From Ascochyta rabiei (lineage: Eukaryota; Ascomycota; Dothideomycetes; Pleosporales; Didymellaceae), in assembly GCF_004011695.2 (NCBI RefSeq), contig NC_082419.1, positions 992,001 through 1,056,000 on the forward strand: a stretch of DNA of 64,000 nt, read 5' to 3'. Below the pieces are notes generated by a model. That model was not told the DNA's origin and made no database searches. It was given only the letters and a program-made list of their open reading frames with translations. A program made the position numbers and the translations under genes. Numbering within the stretch: the stretch's first letter is position 1; every line of letters begins with the position of its first letter. Shown here one piece after another: positions 32,980-44,861 of this stretch.

Positions 32980-35142
32980 TCAGATATGAACGAGATCGGC
33001 GACGTGATGACTTCCCATGATAATCCCAAATGACTTTTCGACTACGCTCCGCGCGCGCTCAGCCACAGGGGTTTGCATTTCCTGCAGAGACCGAAGCGCG
33101 TTTTTAACATAACGAATCATTGTCATCTTGTCCACAGAATGAGATAGAGGGTACGACAAACCGAGAAGCAGGACAGCGGCCGCTTGCACTACGTGGTGGA
33201 CGATACACCACCATGGAGTCTGCCCGTAGATAGGACGAGCGCTGCAATTATCCGGTAAGAGATCAATGACCAATCTTGCAGATTCGATGCAACGATTGCC
33301 CAATTGCGCAGCGAAATCCGCTTCTGCGTTATCCTTCCATTGATCTCTTTGTGCGCTGAGAAACGGGCGTCCAAGTAACATTCTCGCACTGTATAGCTTG
33401 AATTTGAGGACTGTAACTTTACGCGCGAATTCTTCGTTTGCAGTATAAATAGGGGACCGAAGGTTGAAGTCCACAGGAAGCGACACGATCCATTGGTCAA
33501 GACGCTGGTTCAGTCGAGTGATGTCTCGACTAATCTCTATCGATGATTTCATTGCCGTTGTAGCAGAGTAAAGCGCTACGATTATGTTCTTGGTGATGGT
33601 GGAGAGTTCGAATGTGGCTTTGAAATACACCCCGGAACCAATCTCTACAGTGCCGGGCCCTGTAGCCAATTTGGGAATCTGTTGAGAGAGTCTAATTCCA
33701 ACATACGAGACCTGGTTGATTGAGCACAAATTGGTGTTGCCCCAGTTTGTCTGGCGGTTGTCGTTTGTTTCGTACAAGCTTTGATCTTCCGCCCTGGAAA
33801 GGGGCAGTGGTACTGAGCAACACGAGTCTGCAATTATACTGGGCCGGCCGGTGGCGACGCTAATAGAACACTCCAGTGAGTAGAGACTCCACCATATGCG
33901 GCACAATAACTCTCGTTTTGATGCAGACGCTGATGGATCCTCGTTACGAATGTGAAGGCCTAGGGTGTATGCGAAACTGATAGCCAGGCTCACTGTTGTA
34001 GAAGCGCTACGATTCTTAGTGTGACGTTAGTCAATTAAAGATGGAAAGGCTATTCACGCACCGGTTTAATTGGCCAAGGGACATCCAGTAGAGTGAGAGC
34101 AGACCAAAGGCCTGGATCTGTGGCACGTCTGGGTGAATCGCCAATGTAGCCTTGTCAGAGATCAACGCCATTGCTCTGGCATGATACATCGCACAGATAC
34201 TTCCATCAGTAGAACAGTGGCCCTCCACTATGTTTAGATAGCTCGCACTGATTGCAAACACAAGGTTCAGAATCGCCTGCCACTTTGGATTCGTTCTTAG
34301 CACATGTCCCTTTTGTAGAGACACAAGATACCTGCGACACTGGTTCGTGAAAGTTGTTCGATGTAGAATGGGGAACGAGTCGTGAACGAACATCATATAA
34401 CAGGATAACAGCTTTTTAGCTGTCCCTACGTGTGGTGCTGCGTATGGATCTTTACAAGGGTTGAGTTCGGTACTTTCCCCGTCGTCCCAGAAGTTGTATG
34501 AGCCTTTGTACTCGTTGTCAGAAGGATTTGCTGGATCCTTCCGCTTTTGAGTTGCGCTACTTTCTTTAATCATGTCGGGATAGGCCATCGTTGCCGCTTT
34601 CAGCCATTGAAGCTCTGAGCTCTGTCCGATGAAGGTATTTGCTCCGCTTTGGCCGTCGCCGAGCAAATTCCCATCGAAAACACCCAGCAAATGCATGCTG
34701 AAGTTGTTTTGTTCGCCCAGCTTATCAGGTTGTGAACCATCTTCATTCTCTCTGGGATCGATTTGAGAAGTAGCTGGCGGAGTTTCCGGAGAAGGCTCTA
34801 TCAGCTCCTCCTCAGCCTATTGGACAGGTCAGTAGCCTACACTTCGGGCCATAGAGCGTGCAAACATATTGCACACCATCCTTACATCTACCAGCATGTC
34901 TGCGATCGAGGCTTGGTCTGACTCATGTACACGAGACCGAAGTCTTCTCAAGAGTGCATCCATCCGCTGGCATCGTTCGGTGACGCTTTTTGAGTCAGTA
35001 TAAACACATTTACTTGATGCTATCAAACTCACACTTTTAACCGGTCCTTGCGAGGCAGCACATATACGCAGTCGCGACTCGTTGTCAGGCAGCGCTTACA
35101 TTGAGGCTTTTCACCAGTGCATTTGAGCTTGTAAGACTGACA
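32980..35142 (-). CDS. Zn2Cys6 fungal-specific transcription factor
   Basis: A nuclear DNA-binding regulator. Exons joined in phase: 35142-35033, 34985-34886, 34816-34062 and 34006-32980 (664 codons), plus an unresolved upstream exon. The first visible exon begins CQSYKLKCTGEKPQCKRCLT then TSRDC, five of the six zinc-cluster cysteines; the first Cys must come from the upstream exon. A heptad-like linker follows (CQRMDALLRRLRSRV). The fungal transcription-factor (middle homology) domain spans PILHRTTFTNQCRRYLVSL, ILNLVFAISASYLNIV, PQIQAFGLLSLYWMSLGQLN, SLAISFAYTLGLHI and RRIWWSLYSLECSISVATGR-like residues. Target genes are unknown. The decayed kinase gene downstream is on the same strand. Confidence 0.82.
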
Positions 35143-37323
35143 CTGGAAGTCGAGATGCCATTAGTCGGAATGCTTGATGCTTTCGCTATTATCTGACCGT
35201 ATCCAGGTATGAGATGTATTGCTGGTACGTCTTCAGAGATGTGGATGTGAGGAGAATTTGAGAGAACAACGTACTGTTGTACATGCGCGCGGAATTCGAT
35301 GTATGTCTTTTTTTGTCTTGCATCTTTGATCATGTTCTTGCGGTATGCCCTTGAATGAAGCAGTGGCCGACTGTAGTGTGGAATATGGGGTTGAAGACAT
35401 CGCTCATCGCTTGCACTAACAAAATCATAAGAGGAATCGCCGTTCACCAGTGAAGATCTCTAACAGCAACGAAGTCTGGAAATGAGTGTAGCAGTGTAGC
35501 GGGAACCAAAAAGAGGCTGAGCTAGCAAGTGTATAGATATGGCCAGGAAGCCTTGCTTCGTTCTGAATTAGGCGCCCGACAAATTTGTGGAGCCGCGTCC
35601 TGGGACTGTTCGCCGCGCCAATCATGGGAGTGAAGGAGATCAGCCCGCCAAGAGCTCTCTGCGTCTATCCCGCATACTTGACATGAGAATGTTACCTATG
35701 GGTCGATCTGCATCTCGAACAGGCCTCTCCCTTTCGCCGCCAGCTCAGACTCACGTTTATGCCCTTCAAGTTGCCTGCATCGTTGACAGTTCCAAAACAT
35801 ACAGGCTTGCTGTCGTTGACGCTATGGATAGTCAAAGAAGCCCAGAGCGTCAAACGAACTCCTTGGACACCACGGTACTACTGTGGTCACAGCCGTCACG
35901 GAGAAAACATGGAGACTGTACATCCTTTGTCATTATCGCATAGTAGCCAAGACCAACCTCATGCCGCTCAGATACACAACATGTGGCAACAACCAACACA
36001 AAATTGCGGTGGATATCCCTTACGGCTACCCGCGTGGTGTTTGTTGCATGGGGTGTATCATCCACACATATACCCAACGCGCTGGAGTGCATCGGTGTTA
36101 CCTGCCGATGTATCTATGGTACGATCTAGATGCCTGGACCCATGATTTGTAGAACCGGTTTAACATTCCGAATCCCCAGCAGCATAGCTCGCGAAATTAG
36201 CGGCGCTTGTGTGCAGTTTCTGGTTTTCTTTACGCGGTCCTTTCCTGCTCTCGAACCACACACAAGGGTAAACGATGCTCACGGTACAGTCCACATCCAT
36301 CGCCACGACGCCACCGACTCATCGACGGAAGCGAATGGCAGCACAATCACATTGGTTTCTTTCTGCACACGGTACAACGACGAAGAATTGCATCAATTAT
36401 TCTGTTTGTCCACATACCAAAGCATCGTGTAAGCATGTATCCAGCCCTGCCGCACTGAAGACGATATGCAAGCCAAAGGTAGGTATTTCATCCGATCTAT
36501 CCGTACTGGTGACCTGGTCACTTCGATTTACAACAACACGTTCGCGATAGCACACCCTCTTCTCTTGTCGGAATCGCTGAAGGCTTGAAGATCAGAGCCT
36601 GCTCGAAGCTATCGAAGGACAGTGATGGTGTCCACTTTAGGTAAGGGCTTGAGAAAGTCTAGCAATGCCTCGCACTGTTGTGTATGTCGAGCCGCCTGAG
36701 GGCGCCAATGATTTGCATGTAGATCCTAGCAATTGCATCTAGCAAAAGTCAGCACCTGATGCTTCTCTGTTTTGAAGCACCGGCATTTTGAGCGACGTAG
36801 GGCGTACGCCACACGCTGGGGTACTTGACCCTCACTACGAGGACTCGATAAGCAAGTTATATGCATAAGATCCTCCTGTAGCGCTACCTTTGGTTTCTGC
36901 ACTTGGCATTGTTCACACGCACATACCCCTTTTCGATATGTCCGTGCTGGAGGACTTCACGGTCCTTGTGGATGGGTGGCTGTCGCGTCTTCCGGAGATG
37001 AAAGAGGCGTCCCAATTGCTCAAGCATAGCTGGGCAACGTATAGTAGTGCTTCTGCTATCTTTGTATTCCCTTTTCTACACCTTTCTTTGAACTCTTAGC
37101 GTATTCTGCGGAAGCTATGTTATTTGCCAGATAATCTCGACATCAGATGCGACTTTGTTGAGGCCTCCCGTATCAGCCATACAAGCATGGGCCTCTTTGT
37201 TGTAAGCTTGCCTCGCAGACATGTAGAATCCCAGAGGCAGTGTGCACCTCAAAGCAGCCGTGCTTGTCTGTTTGGTAGCGCTCGTGTGTAATGTGGTATC
37301 ATATTTCTACTTTGGTATCTTCG
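35143..37323. other. 2.2 kb upstream region, probably the 5' part of the transcription factor plus its promoter
   Basis: The missing first exon(s) of the zinc-cluster gene should lie within about 35143-35800. A CSRC-containing minus-strand stretch near 35730-35700 is a candidate, but I could not find a phase-consistent splice. From 36000 to 37323 only short unconvincing frames occur on both strands. Confidence 0.4.
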
Positions 37324-37518
37324 TCACCCACTCATGGCTACATCTCCATGCTGGGCTCCGGCGTTAGCGATCGCCCCGGGATCCAGTCTACTCAAACAGC
37401 CCGGGCAATTGTGTAGAACCATATGGCAGAACATGTCGCAGTCAATACAGAAATGGCTCTCGCAAGATCGGCACTCGTATCTCGCACTCTCGCTGGCCTT
37501 TTGGTCTCCGTTTTCTTC

Positions 37519-37551
<33 letters not shown>

Positions 37552-38877
37552 GTCATGTCCACCATTGGCCCTCTGATTATGCCTGTCTGTGTGCCCGTTC
37601 AATATGCTGCCAGTTGTGGATTGCCTCTCCTTCTTCAGCGCCCTTGCAGCCAGTTCCTGTTTGGATAGGATTTCAGGAAACGTAGTGAGACATCCCACGC
37701 AGTCTCTCGAGTTCTTCTCGCGTGCACGCTGCCACGACACAGTAGCCCAGTTTCTCAAGGGAAAGAGGTGGTGGTAGCTGCGGGCCAGATGTGTCGAGAG
37801 GAGGAGTGTAAGTTGGCAACTGGGACATGTAACTGGAAGAGAACACACTTTCGCACTGCACCACGAACACGTGTAGCCGCCGAGTGTCAGGTTGCCGTGG
37901 CATGCACATATTGTGGGCACGTCTTCGACGACGCGCGAAGGAAAACCCATCATCATCAGCGCAGCACCTTTCTCAGGCTGCTGAGGTGTAGAGGCGGTAT
38001 CTGAGCGGATAACAGGCGGGGTGGTAGTTGCAATGAGGAGCTCTTTGAGCATCTCCTGATCCGTCGCGATTGTGTATTCACCCTCATCGCCAGCATTTGT
38101 CCGTGTTACTATCTCCTGGCATATCTTGAGACGTGCGCCCATGCCTATTATACTGACACGGATGCGGTCGCGAACACATGCCTTGACAGTTTGGTGTATG
38201 TCGCCAGGGTCGAGAGAAAGGAGGGAGCCGAAGACCACGATGACTTCTCGTGTGCCGTGGTTTGGCGTGTGGTATAGTGTTGCGCGCGCGAGTTCGAGGG
38301 CGTTCTGAAGACTGGGTGCGCCCTTAGGCTCTTTGCCCGTCTCCTTGCTTCGAAGGCCTAGTATTGCTGCTGCATGTTCTGCTGGGTTGCCTGAAAGCTC
38401 GGAGACTCGTATACAAATGCCATCGTGCATACCGAGGACGCTCATTTGGGAAATGGGATTCTGCTCAAAGAATTCTCGGACGTAATCTTGTGCATAGTTA
38501 ATCATTGTGTAGAAGCGATTGGGTCGCATGTCCTTCTCCATCATGGCCTCTGACAGGTCCAGCACCAGAACGACGTGCCGTATAATGCCTCTTTGAAAGG
38601 GCTTTGTGTCTTTGCGTAATCGTTTGCGCTTGCGCTCCTCTTCTCGTTCTTGCACACTCTGTCCCATGTCCTCATCGTCGACGGGTCTTATGGTCTTTTC
38701 GACAGTCCGCGAGTCTTCAGTCTCCCATGCTTTGCGCGCTGGCTTGGGCGCTGGCTCTTTCGTGATTTGCCTTCCGTCGCCTGCTGGCTGCGCTGGCCTG
38801 CTTGAGCTGGCCCGAGATCCTACAAACTCATCACCAGAAACCTCATCCCCGTCGTAAGAATAGTCCGAGTCGGCCAT
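37324..38877 (-). CDS. ssl1: TFIIH core subunit Ssl1 / p44
   Basis: Ssl1 is the TFIIH subunit that stimulates the XPD/Rad3 helicase in nucleotide excision repair and basal transcription. The 517-aa frame has no intron. After an acidic N-terminus it shows the conserved RGIIRHVVLVLDLSEAM that opens the von Willebrand A domain, then FFEQNPISQMSVLGMHDGIC, ALELARATLYHTPNHGTREV and VRDRIRVSIIGMGARLKICQ. The zinc region follows (CACHGNLTLGGYTCSWC, SLPVTCPSCQLTLLLSTHLA, RSYHHLFPL). The C-terminus is the C4C4 RING-like domain (YECRSCESHFCIDCDMF, HNCPGC). An Asp/Glu run encoded by ATC/GTC repeats (37524-37556) lies in a loop before the RING and looks like a lineage-specific expansion. Confidence 0.95.
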
Positions 38878-39497
38878 GGCGTGCGCGTGCGTGTGCGCCG
38901 GTGAGTGATTGTGGTGGGTATGAGGGACTGCAACCGCCTGCGGTGCTGATGGAAAGGTTTACGTCCAGGCGCGCGCGCGGAGAGCCGACAAGCGTATGCT
39001 CGCTTTCGAGGGAAACAACGGGCGTCCAAGCAAGTGTGTGGGGTACGCTATAGCGAGAGGAAGTGTGCGACGGATGAGCAATGAAAGATGACGTCGTGAG
39101 CTCTCATTCGTAGAGTGCCAGGGAAGCTGCGCTAAGATGGAGCATTCTCGACTCGAGCTAAGTCCAGCCGAAGTCTCACTAGGTTGCGACAGTCCCAGTG
39201 GTAGGGAAGATTTGTGAAGCTCGAACGATTGCGTGTAGATCCGCCTTTGACAGCCTTGACAGATTACGTGAGCACGTGAGCACGTGATGACTGGACGCGT
39301 TCTCACGTTTTGCATGTGAGTATAACATAACTACATAAAACTGCTCTCTTCTCCCAGCAAACATTATCTGTGTATCGTAAACTAGCAGCATGACGCGTAA
39401 TGCGTCCAAAGATTCCCAAAATGGTATACGCTATGCTAGAGAAGTCATGAAACATTACGCCATATCTTGTACATCCCCCAAATGCCCTGCAAGGTCA
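38878..39497. other. Promoter region of ssl1
   Basis: 620 bp between the ssl1 start and the stop of the Chs7-family gene. It holds tandem E-boxes (listed next) and a poly-GC tract near 38970. No gene seen. Confidence 0.5.
39265..39286. promoter_or_regulatory. Tandem CACGTG E-boxes upstream of ssl1
   Basis: Two CACGTG hexamers (39273-39278, 39281-39286) are preceded by a half match (TTACGTG) in an 8-bp-spaced array. CACGTG is the core site of fungal bHLH factors such as Cbf1 and Pho4. Functional role is inferred only. Confidence 0.35.
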
Positions 39498-40740
39498 TCA
39501 ATCATACGAGCCCGAGCCGGCGACCGTTGGCATCGGCCAATCGTCCTCGGTGATGCTCGACCAGAAGACCCAGACCATCACTACGGAAAGGAGCGTGAAC
39601 AAGGTCTCGAAAAGACCGCCGTTGATCTTGCCAGAGGTGCCGGTGCAGATGTGGACACTAATGACGTATTGGAAGATCTGTCCGATGGCAAAAAGGATAG
39701 CTGCGCCAAGCAGGTAGACTACGAAATGGTGTTAGCAGCGGTAAACAGGGTTGTGTGTACAATACATACGCATTGGTTTGCGCTCTCCAAGAACGCGAAG
39801 GACAAGGAACGTCTCCAGGCAGAAGAAAACAACCAGGAAGACCAGAGGAACGAGTTGGTAGAGGGTGTAGAGGGCATAAGCCTGGTCGTCTCCGTACAAG
39901 GTATCATCCCAATAGCCGGTCCAGCTGAAACCAGTATCAAGGGCAATGTAGCCTGTCCCAACGAAGATGATAACGGCGGAGATGAGGAGCAGACCGAGCG
40001 AGATAGGGGTGCCATCATCCAAGAGTTGGTAGCCAACCAGACCGTTGAGCATCAGGATCCAAGACGTTGCAACGATTGCAGCGATATGTACAGCGACAAA
40101 GGCCTGCAAGACAGTCAGCCCATGGGTCGCCGTTCCTCGATAGCGACAAACGTACCAAGCGCACAGAGTTGTTCAGAGGGAATCCGCCTATTGTGAAGAT
40201 CGCACAGATTGAGATGATTATGTAGCCGAGGAGGAAGAATTGCATTTCCCTGTCACCAGTCAGTCTTGCAGTTTCCAGCCTTTATCGTCGAGTCGTGTAC
40301 CTTCGTCCAACGGCGGCCTTCTTCCTTTCAGATTTCCAGAGCAAGAAGAAGGTGGTGAGGATTGCGATACCGCAAAGTATTATCGAGCCTTGGGCCGTCA
40401 GCTTAACTCGGACTGCGCGCGTAGTCAATTTACTGACCCAGATTGTGCAGCCTTTCACCACCGCCAACAGAGAAGCCTTGGAGTGTGCAGCCTCCATTCC
40501 ATCCTCCGCCGTTCCTTGTGGGTGCTTGGCTGAAGAGCTGTAGTGAGAGCACGGTTAGCGGCGCGCGCGCGAATGGATCAGGCCAGGGGGCCAAGGGCGG
40601 GAGCAACGCACATAGCATACTGCGAAGATTAGCATACAGTGTCCGAGAGTAGCGTATCACTCGAAGCGCTTACCTGGCAGCGTCGACCAGCTGTTGCCCG
40701 TGTCGCGACAAAAGTCGTCAAACTTTCCATACCTCGACAT
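39498..40740 (-). CDS. Chs7-family multispanning membrane protein (chitin synthase export chaperone-like)
   Basis: Chs7 is an ER membrane chaperone that lets chitin synthase III leave the ER. Exons 40740-40674, 40529-40301, 40249-40156, 40103-39770 and 39718-39498 join in phase (314 aa). The protein starts MSRYGKFDDFCRDTGNSWST and has about seven hydrophobic segments. Family landmarks are ERKKAAVGRREMQFFLLGYI after the first helix, WILMLNGLVGYQLLDDGTPI in the middle, LVFLVVFFCLETFLVLRVLG, AILFAIGQIFQYVISVHICT and LFETLFTLLSVVMVWVFWSS near the end. The N-terminus lacks the usual PLCxLVG stretch, so it is probably a divergent paralogue rather than the orthologue. The ER or secretory role is by family inference. 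Confidence 0.78.
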
Positions 40741-42530
40741 GGCGGGCTACAGCAGCGCAGCCTCGCGTTTGGTGGAGGATCTGAGAAGTAGCAATCGCCG
40801 TCGTCTTCTGTACTGCAGCGTGATGCTCAGGCAGCGAGTGGAGTTGACAGTCCTGACAGGGCAAAGGTAGCGAGAGTGAATTGTGGAGGAACGGAGCGGG
40901 TCGTGAGAGATGATGTGCACAGTGCACAGTGCTGCTGGTACGGTGGCTGGAGCTTCAAACCAGAAACTTGGTCTAAAGGTGGGTGGTAACCAGGTCAGGG
41001 ATGCAGCTCGTTGCAACACCAGTTTTTCACGCTCTGGAGGTATTCGACGATGCGCTGCAGCTGTTTCTGCTAAGCGGCAGAATGCTGTTTGCAAGAACAA
41101 CTCCTGTTGCTGCCGCGAGACGAGCGCATCCAAGCCTCTCTAGACTCTCTCGCACTCTCTCCATCACGACTCACAACACGACGACGGACCAAGTAACAAG
41201 CGGGCCGAGCAGGCTGGCAATTAGACACACGGCCAATCACAGGCGCAGCACTAGCACGTTTCAGGTGGATCGCCACTCTTGCCGAGAGTGTCTGGCGGCA
41301 GAGCGACGCCTCAAGGCTCACAACCGGTTTGCGTGCACAACGAGTCCATGGCAACAAACACGGTTGAGATCGAAGTGGGTACTCCGTTACTGTGGGTGTC
41401 GTTTTGGTTCAAGCTGTCGAGTCGGCTGCTTGGATGTGGTGGTTCGTGTTCGTGTTCATGTTCATGTTCATGTTCATGTTCATGTTCATGTTCATGTTCA
41501 TGTTCACGTTCTGTTCACGTTCTGTTCACGTTCTGTTCATGCAGGTAGCATCCTCGACTCCCAACGGTGTTCCTGTCGATGGTCTAGCAGCTGCACGTCA
41601 GGCCACACAGCATTTGCTTTTGTGCATTGAGGATCGCCAGCCAGCACGCCAGCCATCTTTGTGGAGCTACCGAAGCGCTGAGCAAGTCTCCAGTTTCACG
41701 TGCCTGTCCTGGCGCAAGCATTTGACGAACGGTTCGCGCCCATCAACGAAGCTTGCTCATCTTGAACATACCTAGTTGCATGACGTGCACAGCTGCAGTG
41801 TTTCACTCGTGAGAGGCAGCTGTGTTTCGAGCACTCACACTCGAACGCAGTCAACACGCGCTTCTCACACGTGGGCTCCGTCGTGCGCCGTAGCTGGCAT
41901 GGTACCCGTACCTGCTTAGAGTTGTTCTCAAGCTCGATAGGAGATTGGGTTGACTTTGTTGAATCGCCGTGTTTCTGCCGCGCACATCTGGCGGGTTTGG
42001 CGCAGCTTTGTCCACCGCTAGTAGCCGCCATCAGCGAGCATGCAGAGAGAGGTTCGAGACCAAGTGCAGTTTGCAGGGACAATGCTGGGGTTCCGGAGTT
42101 GCAATTCTCCGTGACATCTGAAGCTGTACATCTCGAGCGCTCCAACCTCTGCAAGCACCCTGCAACTGTAGAGATAGGTAGCAATTTCACAGCCTCCAAG
42201 TGGACATGCCCCCACGAGAACCTGCACGCCTACATCATCGCACAGCCAGCCGCTCCCATCGCCTCCAACAGCACGCTGCGATTGTTTCCCGGCTCAGCCC
42301 GGACCGAGTAAAGGCAAAGGGACTTTGCCAAGCCACAGGAACAGCAAGCAGGGCTCAAGCTGACAGGGTAGCTCACGTTTCCCTGATCACGAAGCCGTAC
42401 TGGTATCGTGCTCTTTTCAGTCCCACTGCCGTCCAATGTGACCGCCCTTGACCGCTTAAGCCCTAGGCCCACATAACACCTGTCGCCTGCACGTCACTCG
42501 CGACCGCCTTTCGACCCTCGTCCAGATCCA
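40741..42530. other. Divergent intergenic region with a hexanucleotide minisatellite
   Basis: 1.8 kb between the starts of the Chs7-family gene (minus) and the sugar transporter (plus), so it probably holds both promoters. Overlapping frames on both strands look like chance. A tandem array is listed separately. Confidence 0.5.
41442..41540 (+). repeat. GTTCAT hexamer array followed by an 11-bp repeat
   Basis: About nine tandem GTTCAT units (first ones GTTCGT), then three units of TTCACGTTCTG. It lies in the shared promoter region of two divergent genes. Confidence 0.85.
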
Positions 42531-44861
42531 TTGCATTGGAGTTGGCTGCTCCCTCAGCCTGCAACCTTCACCATTCCTTTCAACTCGGGCAGCAGTCGGA
42601 GACCTGCGAACATCCCTCTCCATAACCTGAGCTCGTCCTCGCGCCCCCGTGACGGCGACTCCGCTTATCTGCTCGACAACGATAAGGATAGCGCGCGGTC
42701 CTCGTTCGACACGCCTTCGCACTCCGACGACCTCTCGCTCTGGAGTGACACCGGCGACCTCGTCGACCAGCTTGCCGACCAAGAAGACCCCCTTGCTATC
42801 CGCTTGGAAGGCTATCCTCCGCCGCATCGCCGACACCAGAAGCGTGCACGCTTTGCATCGCAGGACAGCATCAACGAAAAGGGTCACCGCACCCTCAGAC
42901 TCGAGGACATCGAGATACCCGATCCTGGGCTCCGTACAATTTCCAAGGCGGAGAAGATACTCGCTCAAATCATGGCGCCCAACGATGGGCCCTCCCGTAT
43001 CCACGGCTTGCATGGAAAGAAGCTCATGTTAGCAACGCTGCCCAGCTGCTGTCTGCATGATGTGCTAACATCAGCTAGCTACTTCACCAGTGTATTCGTC
43101 TCATTAGGCGTTTTTCTGTTTGGCTATGACCAAGGCGTCATGTCTGGTATCATCACGTACGCTGCCCCGAACCCCTCCGTACTCGAGCATGTCTGATCCA
43201 AGCATACAGGGGTATCTACTTCAAGGACTACTTCAACCAGCCATCAGCTGTCGAGCTGGGCAGCATGGTAGCTATCCTGGAAATCGGCGCTTTTATTTCC
43301 TCACTTGTGGTAGGCCGTATTGGAGACGTTCTTGGTCGACGCAAAACGATCCTCTATGGTTCGGCCATCTTCGTCGTTGGTGGTGCTCTGCAGACCTTTG
43401 CCAATGGTATGCCCATGATGTTGCTGGGGAGAATCATCGCCGGTCTTGGTGTAGGAACGCTGTCCACGATCGTACCCGTATACCAGTCTGAGATCTCACC
43501 ACCCCACAACCGTGGAAAGATGGGCTGCATCGAATTCACTGGCAACATTACCGGATACGCATGCAGTGTGTGGGTCGACTACTTCTGCAGTTACATCAAG
43601 AGCGACTACGCGTGGAGGATTCCATTGTTCATGCAGTGCATTATGGGCACTTTGCTGGCTTTGGGCAGTCTGCTCATCTGCGAATCGCCAAGGTTGGTAG
43701 CGCTGACCTTGCAGATGGATTGGTACTGACAATGGGCAGATGGCTTCTGGATAACGACCATGACGAGGAGGGAATCGTGGTCATTGCTAACCTGTATGGA
43801 AAGGGTGACATCCACAACCCCAAAGCGCGCGATGAGTACCGAGAAATCAAGATGAACGTGCTGCTCCAGCGACAAGAAGGCGAACGCTCGTACGCGGATA
43901 TGTTCAGACGCTACTACAAGCGTGTCTTCATCGCCATGTCCGCCCAAGCCCTCGCGCAACTCAACGGCATCAACGTCATTTCGTACTATGCACCTCTCGT
44001 CTTCGAAGAAGCGGGATGGTACGGCCGTCAGGCTATCCTCATGACCGGTATCAACGCCATCACGTACCTGCTTTCTACAATCCCGCCATGGTACATTGTG
44101 GATACTTTGGGGCGCCGAAAAATCTTGCTCTCTGGAGCCCTGATGATGGTCGTATCGCTCTCGGCTATTTCGTACTTCATCTTCTTGCAGGCGAGCTGGA
44201 CACCGAACATGGTCGTCATATTTGTGATGATCTACAACGCGGCATTCGGATACTCATGGGGTCCTATTCCGTGGCTCTACCCGCCAGAAATTCTGCCCCT
44301 CAGCATTCGTGCAAAGGGTGCCAGTTTGAGTACTGCGACTAACTGGGCCTTCAACTGGCTGGTCGGTGAAATGACTCCTATTCTCCAGGAACACATCCAG
44401 TGGCGCTTGTACCTAATTCACGCGTTCTTCTGCGCCGTCAGTTTCGTTATCGGTAAGCCTGGGCACTCACAGTCGTACCACAACCGGTTTGCTGACAATC
44501 TGCAGTCTACTTCATCTATCCCGAAACGGCCAATGTCCGCCTCGAAGACATGAATTCTCTATTCGGAGATGCTACAACGGTAGCAGCCACACCACAACAG
44601 CGAGCAGAGGCCGAATCCTTGTTCAGCGGCAGCGGCCGCGAAGGTCGTGGTCGTGAACGAGATGGGTCGAGTCTTACTGCCGAAGCAGCCATTCCCGGCC
44701 TCGACATCGAGCCACCTGATCTGGAGAATGGCAGGTCTCCTCCCAAGTCCGAGAATGGAGATGGCGTCGGCGGCTGGATCTCCAACATGGTCAAGAGAAG
44801 CAAGGGAGACAACGACGGCACGGGTGGAAAGTACAAACGCGTCGATCAGGACGAGGACTAG
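42531..44861 (+). CDS. MFS sugar transporter with long N-terminal cytosolic tail
   Basis: A twelve-helix major-facilitator sugar permease. Exons 42531-43027, 43079-43156, 43210-43692, 43740-44452 and 44506-44861 join in phase (708 aa). The first ~165 residues are polar and Ser/Asp-rich with no membrane helix, unusually long for a hexose permease. The transporter core shows FLFGYDQGVMSGIIT in helix 1, GRIGDVLGRRKT in the helix 2-3 loop, GRIIAGLGVGTLSTIVPVYQ and SEISPPHNRGK, ESPRWLLDND, ALAQLNGINVISYYAPLVFE, DTLGRRKILLSG and YSWGPIPWLYPPEILPLSIR. It ends with FIYPETANVRLEDM, the family PETxxxxLE motif. A 110-residue polar C-terminal tail follows. Substrate is not predictable. The long tails suggest regulation or a sensor-like role, an inference only. 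Confidence 0.9.
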
